This document shows positions 26,726 to 36,689 of a stretch of 64,000 bases of DNA, piece after piece (positions within the stretch are counted from its first letter, which is position 1; each line of letters opens with the position of its first letter). This stretch comes from an uncultured Aquimarina sp. (GTDB lineage: Bacteria; Bacteroidota; Bacteroidia; Flavobacteriales; Flavobacteriaceae), in the NCBI GenBank assembly GCA_947500845.1, contig CANMTP010000006.1:186001-250000 (forward strand). The letters are read 5' to 3'. The notes under the pieces were generated by a model that was given only the letters and a program-made list of their open reading frames with translations, did no database searches and was not told the DNA's origin. The translations under genes and the position numbers were made by a program.

Positions 26726-28759
26726 TTTCTTCAGTTGTTTGATTAGTAAGAACATTTTCTGACAGCCAAGTGAGACCTTCTTTTATATATAAAGGGATAT
26801 TCCATTCCGTTTTTTCTAAAGCATATTCCAAAGCAAAATTTGCCTTTTTATTTTTCAATTTTTCTGCTTGCTCGTAAGCTTCGTTTTCAATAGCATTTCT
26901 ATCATTTTGAGTAATTCCAAAAAGTGTTTTATTTGCTATCATAAATGCATCTTCAAAACTTCTTCCACAAAGATTATGTTCTCCCTCGGGTATTTGATAG
27001 GAAATTCTCCTAGATCCTAATTCTTTTTCTGCAAAAGTTTTTTGTTGAATTTGATTCAAAATTGATGGCTCAGTATCTGAAGTTGGTTCTGATAAATTAT
27101 CAAACCATTTCTTTAATCCTGTGTTACTTGTGCCTTTACCAATAGAAGTTATACAAGCTTTATGTCGTATTCCATTATCTGTATTCACGGGTTCTGTTGC
27201 ATCTAAGTCAGTAATAATTAATGTTTTTAAATTCAAAAAATCTAAAAACTTATAAAAATGGTGTGCATAAGCACCTCCAACTTCTAAAACAGTCAAATAC
27301 TGACTACTTAGTTTATTTTCTAATTCATTATCTATTTTTTTTATAAAGCTTGGCATTAAAATTCTTTCTGTTGCTCCTTCAATCAAAACTGCTTTATCCG
27401 AGAAAAATAGATCAGATTTTGTAAGTGTTAAATACTTATAAATAAAATCTTTGTCCTCGTTATCTTCTTCTGTCTTAAAAGCTTCTTTTAAATCTTTGAC
27501 TTCAGTTTCCGTTAAAAATTACCATCATTTTTTGTCAAGAAGTAACGAATAGTATCAAAATCAGCTTCGTTAGCAATATGAGTAGAATGAGTACTAACAA
27601 CAAACTGTACGGGCCATTTGACGCCATTGTTCAAATCGTTAGAAAATGTATCTGCAATACTATAAAGTTTAGAAATAAAAACCTCTTGCATTTGAGGGTG
27701 CAAATGAGCTTCAGGTTCTTCAATAAAAACAAGATGACTCTTTATTAATATTGGATTGGATTGGTATTTTCTGAAGTATTCAAATAATTTAAAAAGAATG
27801 AATATCAAATTTCTTGAGCCAAGACCGTTATAGGTTTCAGGCAAAGTTATACCATCTGCCTTATCATACAAGATTTTAGTGTTACTCTCTACTATTGTTT
27901 CAGCATTGAATGTTGTATTAGTTGTTAGATTTGGATCTGATAAACCTGGATATCCAAATATTTCTAAAGTAGGCAAGAGTGCATCAATTTTTTCTTTTAA
28001 ATCTTTATTAACTACATCTTGGATTTTATCAACTTCGTCTTTCAGTGCTTTGGATTTTTGCTTCATATCTTCTGAAGCATTTTCTAGCGAAGCACTTTTA
28101 AAAATACTACTCAAGATTTTTCCAAGCACATCTTTTTCACTTTGAGTAATATCATCTAGTCCTCTTTGGGCGTTAATGAATTCTACTCCAATAAGTTCTA
28201 ACAATTTACTTTGGTTTACTTTGGTAATATTAGTATTATCGATTGGATCAATAGTAGTAATTTCTGTTGTAAAAAACTTTAAGATTCTTTCCCTAATAGC
28301 ACTCAAAAAATCTACATGATTTGGATCATCTAAGTCATAAAAAAACGCTTTTATTTTACCCTCTTTTAGTTGGTAACTAATATTAATAATAGCTTCTGTA
28401 TTACTTTCTTCAAGATCAATAATAAATTCACTCAACACTCCATAATCAGATTTATTATCATCATAATCAATAACTAATTCTAATTCAATTTTAGGAAATA
28501 AATCTCTAATAGTATTATCTTCTTCACCAGCTAATTTACTTGAAAGTGCTTGACGAAATTCACTAATAGCCGAAATACTAAAATCCTCTAATTTGAATTT
28601 TTGAGAATTTGATTCTGAAAAAAACCGTCTAAATATTTCTGTAAGCGAAGTTTTACCTGAGTTATTTCGTCCAACTATTACTGTTGATTTGTTGTTAAAT
28701 GATAACTCTATATTTTTTAGTAATCTAAAGTTATTTATTCTCGCATTTTTTATTTTCAT
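26715..28759 (-). pseudogene. gajA: OLD-family ATPase-TOPRIM nuclease, GajA-like, interrupted by one frameshift
   Basis: The first part (28759 to 27512, 415 aa) has an ABC-type ATPase: Walker A GRNNSGKTS at 30-38, and LVFIEEPEAHLHPQMQ near 350. It stops at TAA just after a run of five T on the coding strand (27514-27518). One extra T there would continue in frame through NFLTETEVKDLKEAF into the second part (to 26715), which has the TOPRIM acid motif VLIEGATERILMPSF and IITDLDAT. The repaired protein would be 681 aa, a complete OLD class 2 nuclease. It may be a true loss, a slippage-decoded gene or a sequencing error in a homopolymer. An internal TTG at 27386 could restart the TOPRIM half. 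Confidence 0.8.
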
Positions 28760-28815
28760 ACATATTAAATTGTGTCTTATAGAGGTTTCTATAAGATTTT
28801 TGTTTTTTTGATATA

Positions 28816-29067
28816 ATGTACGGGGTAATTTTTAACTCAAAAAATGGAGTCTCTCAAATATAGAAATTAAATTCAGCAATCATTTACGGGAAACCCTCAC
28901 TTCTTAACAAAAATTAGGGGAAATATCCTATTCCACACACATCCCCTACCCTTTTCATATATGCTCATACCTAGGCAAAGAGTGTGTCATTATTCCTTAA
29001 AATAAACTTTTAGGAAGAAAAAAGTCTAAAGTAACTCTCGTTAGCAATTTGCGTATAGTTATGCTAA
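28816..29067. repeat. Spacer upstream of the Gabija-type genes: repeat family 2, copy 1
   Basis: The 28760-29084 gap has no gene. It holds ATGTACGG (28816-28823), then a stretch from about 28906 containing ATTCCACACACAT and CCCCTACCCT that matches 30956-30980, and a TTAGCA...TGCTAA inverted repeat (29041-29067). The promoter of the Gabija-type pair must also lie here. Confidence 0.6.
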
Positions 29068-29084
29068 TAGAGCATTAAATAAAA

Positions 29085-30140
29085 TCAATTTTTATTGGCA
29101 ATTTGTAAAGTCCACTGGGCGAAGGGTCCAAAAGTAACTTCATCATTGACTCCTTCAAACTTTTGAATTGGAACGCCTATTCTGAATTGAGTTTTTGGGT
29201 TTATCTTGAAATCAAAAAAAGGGGTGAAAACTGTTCTTTTTGTTATATTATCCTTTGCAAATTCCTTATTATTTGTAGCCTCTTGATACTCTATAGAAAA
29301 CCCAAATAGTATGGCAGGTTTAAAAAGAGAAGACCTAAATTCTTCCGTATGAATATATTCTTTATTAATTGATACTATCTCAATAGCATAAGATAGAGAC
29401 CCTCCCGCATAAAGAACCCTTTCTTGACCATCTCCTATAGGACTCGAGAGTTTATCAGAAATATGGCCAGATATACTTAAGGCCGATTTTGTGGAGAATA
29501 CATACGTGAAACTTGCACTATAATTATAACTTTCAACAGTGTTTTCATTATCGGTTATACCATCTTCATCTAAATCAACTTTATCTCCACCAATTACTTC
29601 AAATAATGAAATATTAAACCCTAGGTTAAACTTAATCGTATTATCTAATAAATCTTCATAATAATTGCTATAAACTTCATTTTGGTCTTTATAATATTGT
29701 TCTCTATATTTTTGATAATCCACTTCTGTCTCATTTTTACCTTTATCCCTAAGTGGTTTTCCAAAATCCATATTAAGGAATAAATCACCTGCACGTTTTC
29801 TGTAAATTGAAGCACCGTCATAACCAATTCCTAATCCAAAAGTTGTAATTCCGTTTTTTTTAACAATATTTATTTTTGTCTCTCTAAGAAAGCCTAAGTC
29901 TTCAGATCCATTAAAAAATTTGATTGGCGCCACTACAACTTTTTGAATGTTATTCTTTTCTGAAAACTGAATATTTGTTGATAGCAAATCATACGTATTC
30001 ATATTGAGTTCAGTATAAATCACTGGCTCGCTATTAGCTCCAATAACAGACGTATATGCAGCCGTTGGAGACGATTGTGATAAACTGTTATAACAAAAGA
30101 AAATAACTAGTGCTAAACAAAAACTTTGCTTCAGTTTCAT
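29085..30140 (-). CDS. Putative outer-membrane beta-barrel protein
   Basis: The 351-aa protein has a signal peptide ending near NSLSQSS and many alternating-hydrophobicity strands, with a final strand ending ...FAQWTLQIANKN. A Ca-binding-like DLDEDGITDNENT loop lies near 191-203, and a charged, tyrosine-rich insert (about 136-160) could be an extracellular loop. I do not recognise the family. The start overlaps the upstream 145-aa gene by 4 bases (ATGA), so they form a two-gene unit. It sits between repeat-containing spacers, in a cassette-like position. Role unknown. Confidence 0.6.
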   Translation of the reverse strand: MKLKQSFCLALVIFFCYNSLSQSSPTAAYTSVIGANSEPVIYTELNMNTYDLLSTNIQFSEKNNIQKVVVAPIKFFNGSEDLGFLRETKINIVKKNGITTFGLGIGYDGASIYRKRAGDLFLNMDFGKPLRDKGKNETEVDYQKYREQYYKDQNEVYSNYYEDLLDNTIKFNLGFNISLFEVIGGDKVDLDEDGITDNENTVESYNYSASFTYVFSTKSALSISGHISDKLSSPIGDGQERVLYAGGSLSYAIEIVSINKEYIHTEEFRSSLFKPAILFGFSIEYQEATNNKEFAKDNITKRTVFTPFFDFKINPKTQFRIGVPIQKFEGVNDEVTFGPFAQWTLQIANKN

Positions 30141-30574
30141 AATACTTCGTATTTAAATGTTCCTTTCCATCTGGCTCCTGCCTTAATTTCATGGTAAGTA
30201 CCGATATCTTTCGGCAAGACTTGGAGTGTACTCACTGGGGTATCTTGAGAAACAACAGCTATTATTCTGGGCACAGGAGTAATAACAGCTAGAATTTCAA
30301 AACTTATTTCGATTTTATCATCTTTTTTAAATTGTCCTAAGTCAAAAGTATGATTCCCATTATTTGCTTTAATAACTTTTCCATCACTCAACATATTTTT
30401 ATTTTTCCCATCATTTAATTTTAAAAAAAGCTTATATATTAAAATATTTCTTCTTTTAATAAAGTTAAAAGATAGGTAAACAGTCGAGGTGGAATTCCAA
30501 TCCTCTATTAACCATTTATTGAGTTTTTCTTGATTTAAATCCTCTAAATCTAAATTTTTGAAAATATTTTTCAT
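30137..30574 (-). CDS. Hypothetical protein paired with the outer-membrane protein gene
   Basis: The 145-aa protein has no signal peptide or membrane helix. It begins with an acidic helical part (NLDLEDLNQEKLNKWLIED) and then becomes beta-rich, with a proline-valine stretch (ILAVITPVPRIIAVVSQDTP) near 94-113 and a glycine-lysine ending. It is translationally coupled to the barrel-like gene after it by an ATGA overlap. I do not recognise it. The strict pairing suggests joint function, and nothing in the sequence says what. Confidence 0.55.
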   Translation of the reverse strand: MKNIFKNLDLEDLNQEKLNKWLIEDWNSTSTVYLSFNFIKRRNILIYKLFLKLNDGKNKNMLSDGKVIKANNGNHTFDLGQFKKDDKIEISFEILAVITPVPRIIAVVSQDTPVSTLQVLPKDIGTYHEIKAGARWKGTFKYEVL

Positions 30575-30941
30575 TTATAGTTTCATTTTAATTGTGTTCT
30601 ATATATAGTAGTTATTTATTAAAAGATATTCGCAAAACTGAGAATTTAAAGATTTGATTTGTAATCAGTTCTTTTAACCATAAAGCATATTTTTTTGATC
30701 TCAATAATTAGTTAGTCTAATTATTAAACAAACAATTTTAAGGTTTATACTAAAATCAAAACATACCCAATAATGGGTAAAGATTAAATAAGGGGAAAAA
30801 ATAAAATGACGATTGGAGTTCTAAACTTAACAATAGATTCATAACCAAAAAACAAGTAAAAACACCTGTTTTTAAATTACTTATAAAAATAAAAATTTTT
30901 ACAATAAACTTTTTATGGGAATCCGTATTCAAGGAAAAAAT

Positions 30942-31097
30942 TAGAGAAAAATTCCCATTCCACACACATTCCCCTACTCTCCTACCGTCGTTTCGGCAAA
31001 TAAGTGTTCCATTACCTTTTTTAAATAAACATTTCGTTAGAAAACTTTTAAAATAAACCGTAGAGATAAAAACTTTGCTTTTCACCAAAGCAAAGTT
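30942..31097. repeat. Repeat family 2, copy 2, ending in a terminator-like hairpin
   Basis: ATTCCACACACATTCCCCTA (from 30957) matches copy 1, and TAGAAAACTTTTAAA (31039-31053) matches copy 3 at 36448-36525. AACTTTGCTTT (31071-31081) and AAAGCAAAGTT (31087-31097) form a perfect stem; on the minus strand it is followed by TTTTT, a likely terminator for minus-strand transcripts. The rest of 30575-30941 shows no gene; the 110-aa frame here is the complement of the repeat. Confidence 0.6.
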
Positions 31098-31140
31098 ACA
31101 TAACGCAGAACATTATAGTACATTTATTAAGTAATTGCGC

Positions 31141-31216
31141 ATAGCGGCTCATGCCGCTATTTTGCATAATATCAGATATAATATCGCCTTAGCGAATTAT
31201 ATCGCCCGATATTATG
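31141..31216. repeat. Two adjacent strong hairpins in spacer
   Basis: ATAGCGGC TCAT GCCGCTAT (31141-31160) is a perfect hairpin. Next, CATAATATC (31165) pairs with GATATTATG (31208), enclosing GATATAAT with ATTATATC and TCGC with GCGA, giving a stem of over 20 pairs. No promoter or coding sequence is associated. They lie within the 3' flank of the minus-strand serine hydrolase gene. Confidence 0.7.
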
Positions 31217-31360
31217 TAAAAGCAGAATTACGGAACTTGCTAACAGAATTTATCTATTATATCAATTCCCAGTTTCATAGCTTCATCGTTTAAATCCACT
31301 ATCTTGTACAATGATTCATAAATTTCGAAATATTAGAATTATAAGCTACGATATATATTC

Positions 31361-31477
31361 AGGATTTTAAATCTAGTTAGAAGATTTTTTATTACTGTAT
31401 TATAATACTATAGCCATATGATCATGTCGTAGCATTCCTCTAGACCATCCTAGAACGGTTTTGATACTCAAAACTAC
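31361..31477 (-). repeat. Repeat family 1, copy A (3' of the serine hydrolase gene)
   Basis: About 115 bases shared with 36690-36804 and 45393-45504. All contain TACTGTATTATA (here 31393-31404), a CATAT-ATCA block, a GTTAGCAT/GTAGCAT-like block and an ending GTTTTGA-TCAAAAC hairpin. It lies about 150 bases 3' of a minus-strand gene. AACGGTTTTGA at its end also pairs exactly with TCAAAACCGTT at 31546, closing an 80-base loop that holds the CATTATCCAGC repeat. Confidence 0.7.
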
Positions 31478-31628
31478 CATTATCCAGCTGCATCTTCTCG
31501 CAGCTTTATAAAATTGATTCACAGGATTAATTTCGTAAACTCTTGTCAAAACCGTTTTTACGACGCGCAAAACTTTATTAGAACCTATATAATCTATTCA
31601 CAATCTTGATACTATTTTATTGATTTTA

Positions 31629-33266
31629 TTACTTTTCTATAATTGCAGGTAATATATAATCAGTCATCATTTTATCAACATTGGCATGAGCCCCAGGTTT
31701 GTTATATGCTGAAGCCGTAATTACAATAACAAAAGGAATATCTTTAAAAATTAAAATCTTATTGCCTCCATTTCCAGTACAAAAAGACACTTCATAATCT
31801 TTATCATCTACTATATATGTTTTATTCCAAAAAAGGTAACCATAATATCCATCTTCTATTCCTGCATAAGATTGTGATACTTGTTTGGCTAAACTTTTTT
31901 CTACCCATTCTTCAGTTAAGATTTGTTTACCATTCCAAAGCCCTTTGTTTTTATATAATTGTCCATATTTAGCAAAATCCACAGCACGTAATGCTATACC
32001 ACCACCTGTATATGCAACATTTTGAGGGGTATAAAACCATTTATAATTGGTAATATCTAATGGCTTAAATAATTTTTCATCGGCATAGGAAACGAGTCCA
32101 TCTGGAACAGATTGATGAATGATATCTCCTAGCAAACCAGAACCAGCAGTAAAGTAATTATAATCCCGACCTATTACCTTGTCTTCATGCATAGGTAAAT
32201 CTAAGGTAAACTTTACCCAGTTATCAGTAGATTGCATCTTATCTTCAGTACCTGGACTTTCATCATCCCAATCATCACCTAGAAATCCAGAACTCATGGT
32301 TAAAAGCGATTTTAATGTTACAGAATCTTTTTTAGCACTATAATTCTTATATGACTTTAAATCATAAAAGTCTTTTAATAAGGCATTTTCATTTTTTATG
32401 AATTTATCTTTAATGGCAATCCCTAGTATTGTAGAAGCAAATGATTTTCCTACTGATCTAGTGTTGTGCAAACTATCTCTTGTTACATTGTTAAAATATT
32501 CCTCTATTAAGAGTTTACCATCTTTTATCACTACAATTCCGTTAATATCTTCAAACCTACCTTCTGCTATTTTTCTATTGAGAGCTTCAATTTTGTCGTT
32601 GTCAAAATTATCTATAGAAATTTCCCATCCACTATTAGGTTCTATTTTCTGAACAGGAACTAAATTTTCATCAATAACTATTTTAGGCACTTCTACAGCA
32701 ATAGTTCCTTTTGCCAAAAGAGGACCAATTTTTAATACATCTCCCTTTAAATAAGGTCTTACTTCGATACTTAATGTATGGTTCCCTTCTGTAAATGCAT
32801 CTAGCCCACCATCAATTTTCATAAATCTTTGCCACATAAACCAGCCCCAAAAATTTATTTGTTCTGGCGCTACTAATGGTATTACTTGTCTAAGTTTCTC
32901 TGTTTTTCGGGTTTTTGGTCCTGCTCCAGTGTTTAAGTTCTCTACATAAATCATTTTTCCATCTACCAAATATGAAAATTGAAAATTTCCTTTACGTAAC
33001 AATTCTTCTTCAGATAGGCTTGGTGCTAATTCTTGAAGATTTTGTATCAATGGTTTATCTAAGTTGAAAACAATACTTAGGTAAGCATCGTTATGTAAAT
33101 TAAATTTTTTTGAATATTCTTCTGAGGAAATTTTAGTTTTTGTAAAATCTACTGTTGAAAAAGATAAATTCTCTAGTTCGTTTGAAAGTGTATTCTTTGA
33201 TTGACTATTATTCTTACATGATACTAATAGACAGGTAATAAGGATAAATAAATAATTAGGTTTCAT
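31629..33266 (-). CDS. Beta-lactamase-family serine hydrolase lipoprotein
   Basis: The 545-aa protein has a lipoprotein signal (LLVSCKNN, Cys17), an N-terminal beta-rich region of about 190 residues, and a class C beta-lactamase/DD-peptidase-like domain from about 230 to 540. The domain shows the SxxK nucleophile in NTRSVGKSFAS, the second motif in YNYFTAGSGLLGDII and CTGNGGNKI as third motif. Enzymes of this group act on small esters, amides or peptidoglycan-related peptides in the periplasm. The AraC-type regulator gene 220 bases away is divergent and may control it. The long 3' spacer with repeats suggests recent insertion. Substrate unknown. Confidence 0.85.
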   Translation of the reverse strand: MKPNYLFILITCLLVSCKNNSQSKNTLSNELENLSFSTVDFTKTKISSEEYSKKFNLHNDAYLSIVFNLDKPLIQNLQELAPSLSEEELLRKGNFQFSYLVDGKMIYVENLNTGAGPKTRKTEKLRQVIPLVAPEQINFWGWFMWQRFMKIDGGLDAFTEGNHTLSIEVRPYLKGDVLKIGPLLAKGTIAVEVPKIVIDENLVPVQKIEPNSGWEISIDNFDNDKIEALNRKIAEGRFEDINGIVVIKDGKLLIEEYFNNVTRDSLHNTRSVGKSFASTILGIAIKDKFIKNENALLKDFYDLKSYKNYSAKKDSVTLKSLLTMSSGFLGDDWDDESPGTEDKMQSTDNWVKFTLDLPMHEDKVIGRDYNYFTAGSGLLGDIIHQSVPDGLVSYADEKLFKPLDITNYKWFYTPQNVAYTGGGIALRAVDFAKYGQLYKNKGLWNGKQILTEEWVEKSLAKQVSQSYAGIEDGYYGYLFWNKTYIVDDKDYEVSFCTGNGGNKILIFKDIPFVIVITASAYNKPGAHANVDKMMTDYILPAIIEK

Positions 33267-33487
33267 AATTGTAAATTGATTTCCTGTAAAGAAAACTTTT
33301 TTTTGTCATCAGATGTAACAATTGTCGTTATTAGATGTCCTAAACTATAGTATCAGACTATTTTGTTAATCCATAAATAAAAAATTAAATTCTGACTACA
33401 TGAAATGTTAATCTTTTGAAATGATAAAAAATATTAAACTTATTATTATGTTGGATTAAAACATGACAATATTGAAATTTTGAGTGG

Positions 33488-34615
33488 ATGAGTATATCGC
33501 TATATGAGCTTTTTCTGGTATTGATTATTGGTCAGTGTATTTTTTTGATTTTTGCCATTCAGTATATTCCTAAAAAGAATACAGGAGCAAACAGGGTTAT
33601 ACAGTACTTATTAGCTATCTATAGCCTTTTTTTATTTGAAAGAGCTATGGGCCATCAATTTGAAAGAGATTTTTTGAGGCTATATGGTAATATCATTAAT
33701 ACTTTTTATCTTTTTATCGGGCCTTTAGTTTACACGTATATTAGGCGGTTACTTTTTTATAAAAATGGAAATTATCAGTTAGCATACTATCACTATTTGC
33801 CAGCACTATTATATGTAGGATACTGTTTTTTTCATATTTATTATTATGATTCAATAATAGATTTTAAGAGCTATTTTACTACACTTTTGTTTTGGAATGA
33901 TGTCATTTTTTTTATTTCTATTTCAGCTTATTTATTCAAATCCAGTAGACTACTACATTACTATAAGCAGAATGAAGGACAAGAACTATCCTTTAATCAA
34001 ACCATTATAAAATATATAGAGATTATGCTGATTGGTATGTTGGTTTATATGATTTTTTGGTGGTTAGGCATTGTTGAACGCTTTGTTGTTAAATTACCAA
34101 TTGATATTAGAATGATTTGGGATATATCATGTTTAATCTTTGGTATACAGATTTATATAGTAGGTTTTTATAATTTAAAACATCCAGAAATATTCAAAAT
34201 TCGTTTTCCTTCTAAGAATGAAAATATACCTAAAAGAAAGAATATACTTGACGAAAAAGAAATTAGTAAGATTCAAAATCTAGTGGATTCCTTCTTTGAG
34301 GAAAAGAAAGGACACCGCAGACCAGAATTAAGTTTGTCTATTTTAGCTAATGAAATTAATACTACCACTAATAAATTATCATGGATTCTCAATAATATTT
34401 ATAAAAAAACTTTTTACGAACTGGTTAATGAATATCGAGTTGAGGATTTTTCAAAAAAAATCTGTCAAAATAAGCATAAAGAATTTACACTAATTTCTAT
34501 AGCGTTTGAGGTTGGATTTAATTCTAAATCTACTTTTTATAAGGCATTTAAAGAGATTACAAACGTCACTCCTTCAGAATATATTAGAAAGGTTGAGAAC
34601 TCGCAAAGACAATGA
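33488..34615 (+). CDS. AraC-family regulator with N-terminal membrane domain
   Basis: The 375-aa protein has seven or eight hydrophobic helices over residues 1-235, then a linker and a C-terminal AraC-type double helix-turn-helix at about 265-370, with ISIAFEVGFNSKSTFYKAFK and ITNVTPSEYIRK as hallmark. Membrane-bound AraC proteins of this build are common in Flavobacteriaceae, where they appear to couple an envelope signal to transcription. It is divergent from the serine hydrolase gene across a 221-base gap, so regulation of that gene is a reasonable guess. No obvious direct-repeat operator was identified. Confidence 0.88.
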   Translation: MSISLYELFLVLIIGQCIFLIFAIQYIPKKNTGANRVIQYLLAIYSLFLFERAMGHQFERDFLRLYGNIINTFYLFIGPLVYTYIRRLLFYKNGNYQLAYYHYLPALLYVGYCFFHIYYYDSIIDFKSYFTTLLFWNDVIFFISISAYLFKSSRLLHYYKQNEGQELSFNQTIIKYIEIMLIGMLVYMIFWWLGIVERFVVKLPIDIRMIWDISCLIFGIQIYIVGFYNLKHPEIFKIRFPSKNENIPKRKNILDEKEISKIQNLVDSFFEEKKGHRRPELSLSILANEINTTTNKLSWILNNIYKKTFYELVNEYRVEDFSKKICQNKHKEFTLISIAFEVGFNSKSTFYKAFKEITNVTPSEYIRKVENSQRQ

Positions 34616-34645
34616 GTATTAATAAATAGGTAGGTTGTCGAAACG

Positions 34646-34852
34646 ATGTACGGCGCAGTTCATTTTGTTATTTTTTTATAAAAAAACGAAATAAATCTCA
34701 TTTAAAACTTATACATGGAGCTGAAGAAATTATTAACAAATTAGAGTTGAATGCGTTTATAATTGCATATGTAAGCATGCAAAATATATAATGCAAATGC
34801 GTTATGATACACGTGACAATATCCAGAAAGTCTGGTGGACTTTCGATATTGT
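34646..34852. repeat. Spacer with ATGTACGG and a long perfect hairpin
   Basis: ATGTACGG at 34646-34653 matches two other spacers. CAATATC (34818) and GATATTG (34846-34852) flank GAAAGTC and GACTTTC, forming a long near-perfect hairpin that resembles the one at 24766-24782. It lies just 3' of the minus-strand 386-aa gene. The whole 34616-34918 gap has no gene. Confidence 0.65.
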
Positions 34853-34918
34853 TGGCGAGATGGTTAAAGTAAAATGACATATGCATGCATTTTACATAAT
34901 TACAGATTGGACAGCAGA

Positions 34919-36079
34919 TTATTGATTAATAGCTTTTAAATGGGCATATACCGGTTGTCCTTTTACTTTCATCTCTACTTCTCTGTCAAAAATCTTAATA
35001 CCTTTTACTTGATTAAGTTTTCCATCTGGAGCGAAAGCTTTAACAGCATAGAATTCCCCATTTTCATTTATAGCTTTAACATTAACAATATTACCTGAAC
35101 GACTAATCCCTTTTATATCTAGTTTTACATTATCTTCAGTTACTGCTTTAATTTCGTAAACAGTACCGTTTTTCCCAATGGCACTTACAGGTGAATATTC
35201 GTCTGAACTTTGCATTATTTTAACAGGTAGTTCGAACCCCTCTACAAATGCCTTAATATTCATAAAACTATGTTGTTCTGAGTCTTGTGTTGCTTTTACA
35301 TCAAATGTATTGCCTTCAGCATCAAAAGCTTTTACATCTAGATTTTTACCATCAGCAGTTACCGCCTTAATATTCCAGATAATTCTTTCAAAATCAGTTT
35401 TATATGTTCTTTTCTTATTAATTTCCGATTTTTTAAACATTTTAAACTCAGCTTCATTAGCAGCCGGGTGCATTGCTTTAACATGAGCATGGACACCAAC
35501 ACCTTTTAATGTCATCTCTCTTTCTCCTCTGTTAACTTTTATGCCTTTAATATCATTCTGTTTTCCGTCTGGAGAAATAGCTTGCAATCCAATATATTTC
35601 CCCTCTTTAGTAATGGCTTTCATAATGACAATATTTCCAAATCTTCTAATGCCTTTTATATCCAGTTTTTCACCTTCTTCTGTTATTGCTTTAATGTCAT
35701 ACGTATTTCCTTCATTACTTATAGCTGCAACAGGTGCAAATTGATCATCATTCAATAACAACTTAACTGGTAATTCCTCACCATCATCTGCAATAGCTTT
35801 CACATCTAAAAAGCTATCTTGATCAGAGTTTTGAATTGCCTTAATGTCGAAGGATTTCCCTTCTTTATCAAAGGCTTTAACATCTACGCTTTTTCCATCC
35901 GGAAGAATGGATTTAACATTCCAATAGATATTGTTAACTTTTACAATTTCCTCTGTTTCAGTTTTACCGGTTTTATCTTTTGAAGGGCTATTATTACAGC
36001 TCGTCACTAAAAATAAAAATCCAAGAATAAATACATTATAATTAATAGACCTAATGAATGAATGGTTTGAGTTTTTCAT
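34919..36079 (-). CDS. Lipoprotein built from two tandem KA-rich repeat units
   Basis: The 386-aa protein has a lipoprotein signal (LVTSCNNS, Cys28) and two copies of a roughly 155-residue unit (about 51-205 and 229-385). Both copies share the run NIxWNxKxxxxDGKxxDVKAFDxEG, SF(L/M)xxKA, ELPVK and LDIKGIxRxGNIVxxKAI. Inside each unit, DIKAI/VKAF strand motifs repeat every 20-25 residues, suggesting a beta-solenoid or stacked-strand fold. I do not recognise a named function. It is a single gene between hairpin-rich spacers. Being surface-anchored and repetitive, it could be adhesive or bind a ligand, but this is a guess from shape alone. Confidence 0.7.
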   Translation of the reverse strand: MKNSNHSFIRSINYNVFILGFLFLVTSCNNSPSKDKTGKTETEEIVKVNNIYWNVKSILPDGKSVDVKAFDKEGKSFDIKAIQNSDQDSFLDVKAIADDGEELPVKLLLNDDQFAPVAAISNEGNTYDIKAITEEGEKLDIKGIRRFGNIVIMKAITKEGKYIGLQAISPDGKQNDIKGIKVNRGEREMTLKGVGVHAHVKAMHPAANEAEFKMFKKSEINKKRTYKTDFERIIWNIKAVTADGKNLDVKAFDAEGNTFDVKATQDSEQHSFMNIKAFVEGFELPVKIMQSSDEYSPVSAIGKNGTVYEIKAVTEDNVKLDIKGISRSGNIVNVKAINENGEFYAVKAFAPDGKLNQVKGIKIFDREVEMKVKGQPVYAHLKAINQ

Positions 36080-36125
36080 AATTAAAAATTATGATTATCC
36101 GTAATATGCAATAATGTAATTCTTT

Positions 36126-36624
36126 AGCGTCATTCCGAACCTACCTGCATTACCGCAGGTAGGCAGGTTTATTTCGGAATCTCATTTCGTTCATAAACAA
36201 TCAGTCATAATGAGAGCCTGAAACGAGTTCAGGTTGACGATTATGGCATATGATATATTACAGATATTCAATTAAAACTTAACTTTCGAATTATCTAAAA
36301 GTAAAAAAAGATGACACTATTTTTTATGATATTAATCATGAAAAGTAGATGTATATTGATTCCACATCTGTCTGCCGACAGGTAGGCATTATGCTTCCCT
36401 CCTATACTTCAATTTCGATTAGCATAGGTTCGTTACATAAAAATTGTTTCAGTACTCTTTTTTAAAGAAATATTCGGGTAGAAAACTTTTAAAGAATATT
36501 TAGAAGTAAAAAGTCAGTGCACTTACTCGCACGTATTTTCGAAGATTCTCAATCTTTAAAATTACGTCCTACAAAAGCAAAGTGACTCTTCGGTAGCCCT
36601 TTGACAACACTTCGACAAGCTCAG
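36126..36624. repeat. Spacer with several repeat types, including repeat family 2 copy 3
   Basis: CCTACCTGC and GCAGGTAGG (36140-36163) form a hairpin flanked by inverted CATTCCGAA and TTCGGAATC. CTGTCTGCCGACAGG-type repeat lies at 36368-36388. TAGAAAACTTTTAAA within 36448-36525 matches the copy at 31039. CTTCGACAAGCTCAG is at 36610-36624. No gene was seen between 36080 and 36862. Confidence 0.6.
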
Positions 36625-36689
36625 TGTGACAGCTTAGGGTAACACATAGCGCAAATATATAATGATATATTTACGTTGTAAATAGTCTC

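Noticed and set aside
30756-31088. 110-aa open frame on the minus strand
   Set aside because: It is the complement of repeat family 2 sequence, is biased to hydrophobic and Lys residues from AT-rich DNA, and has no recognisable domain.
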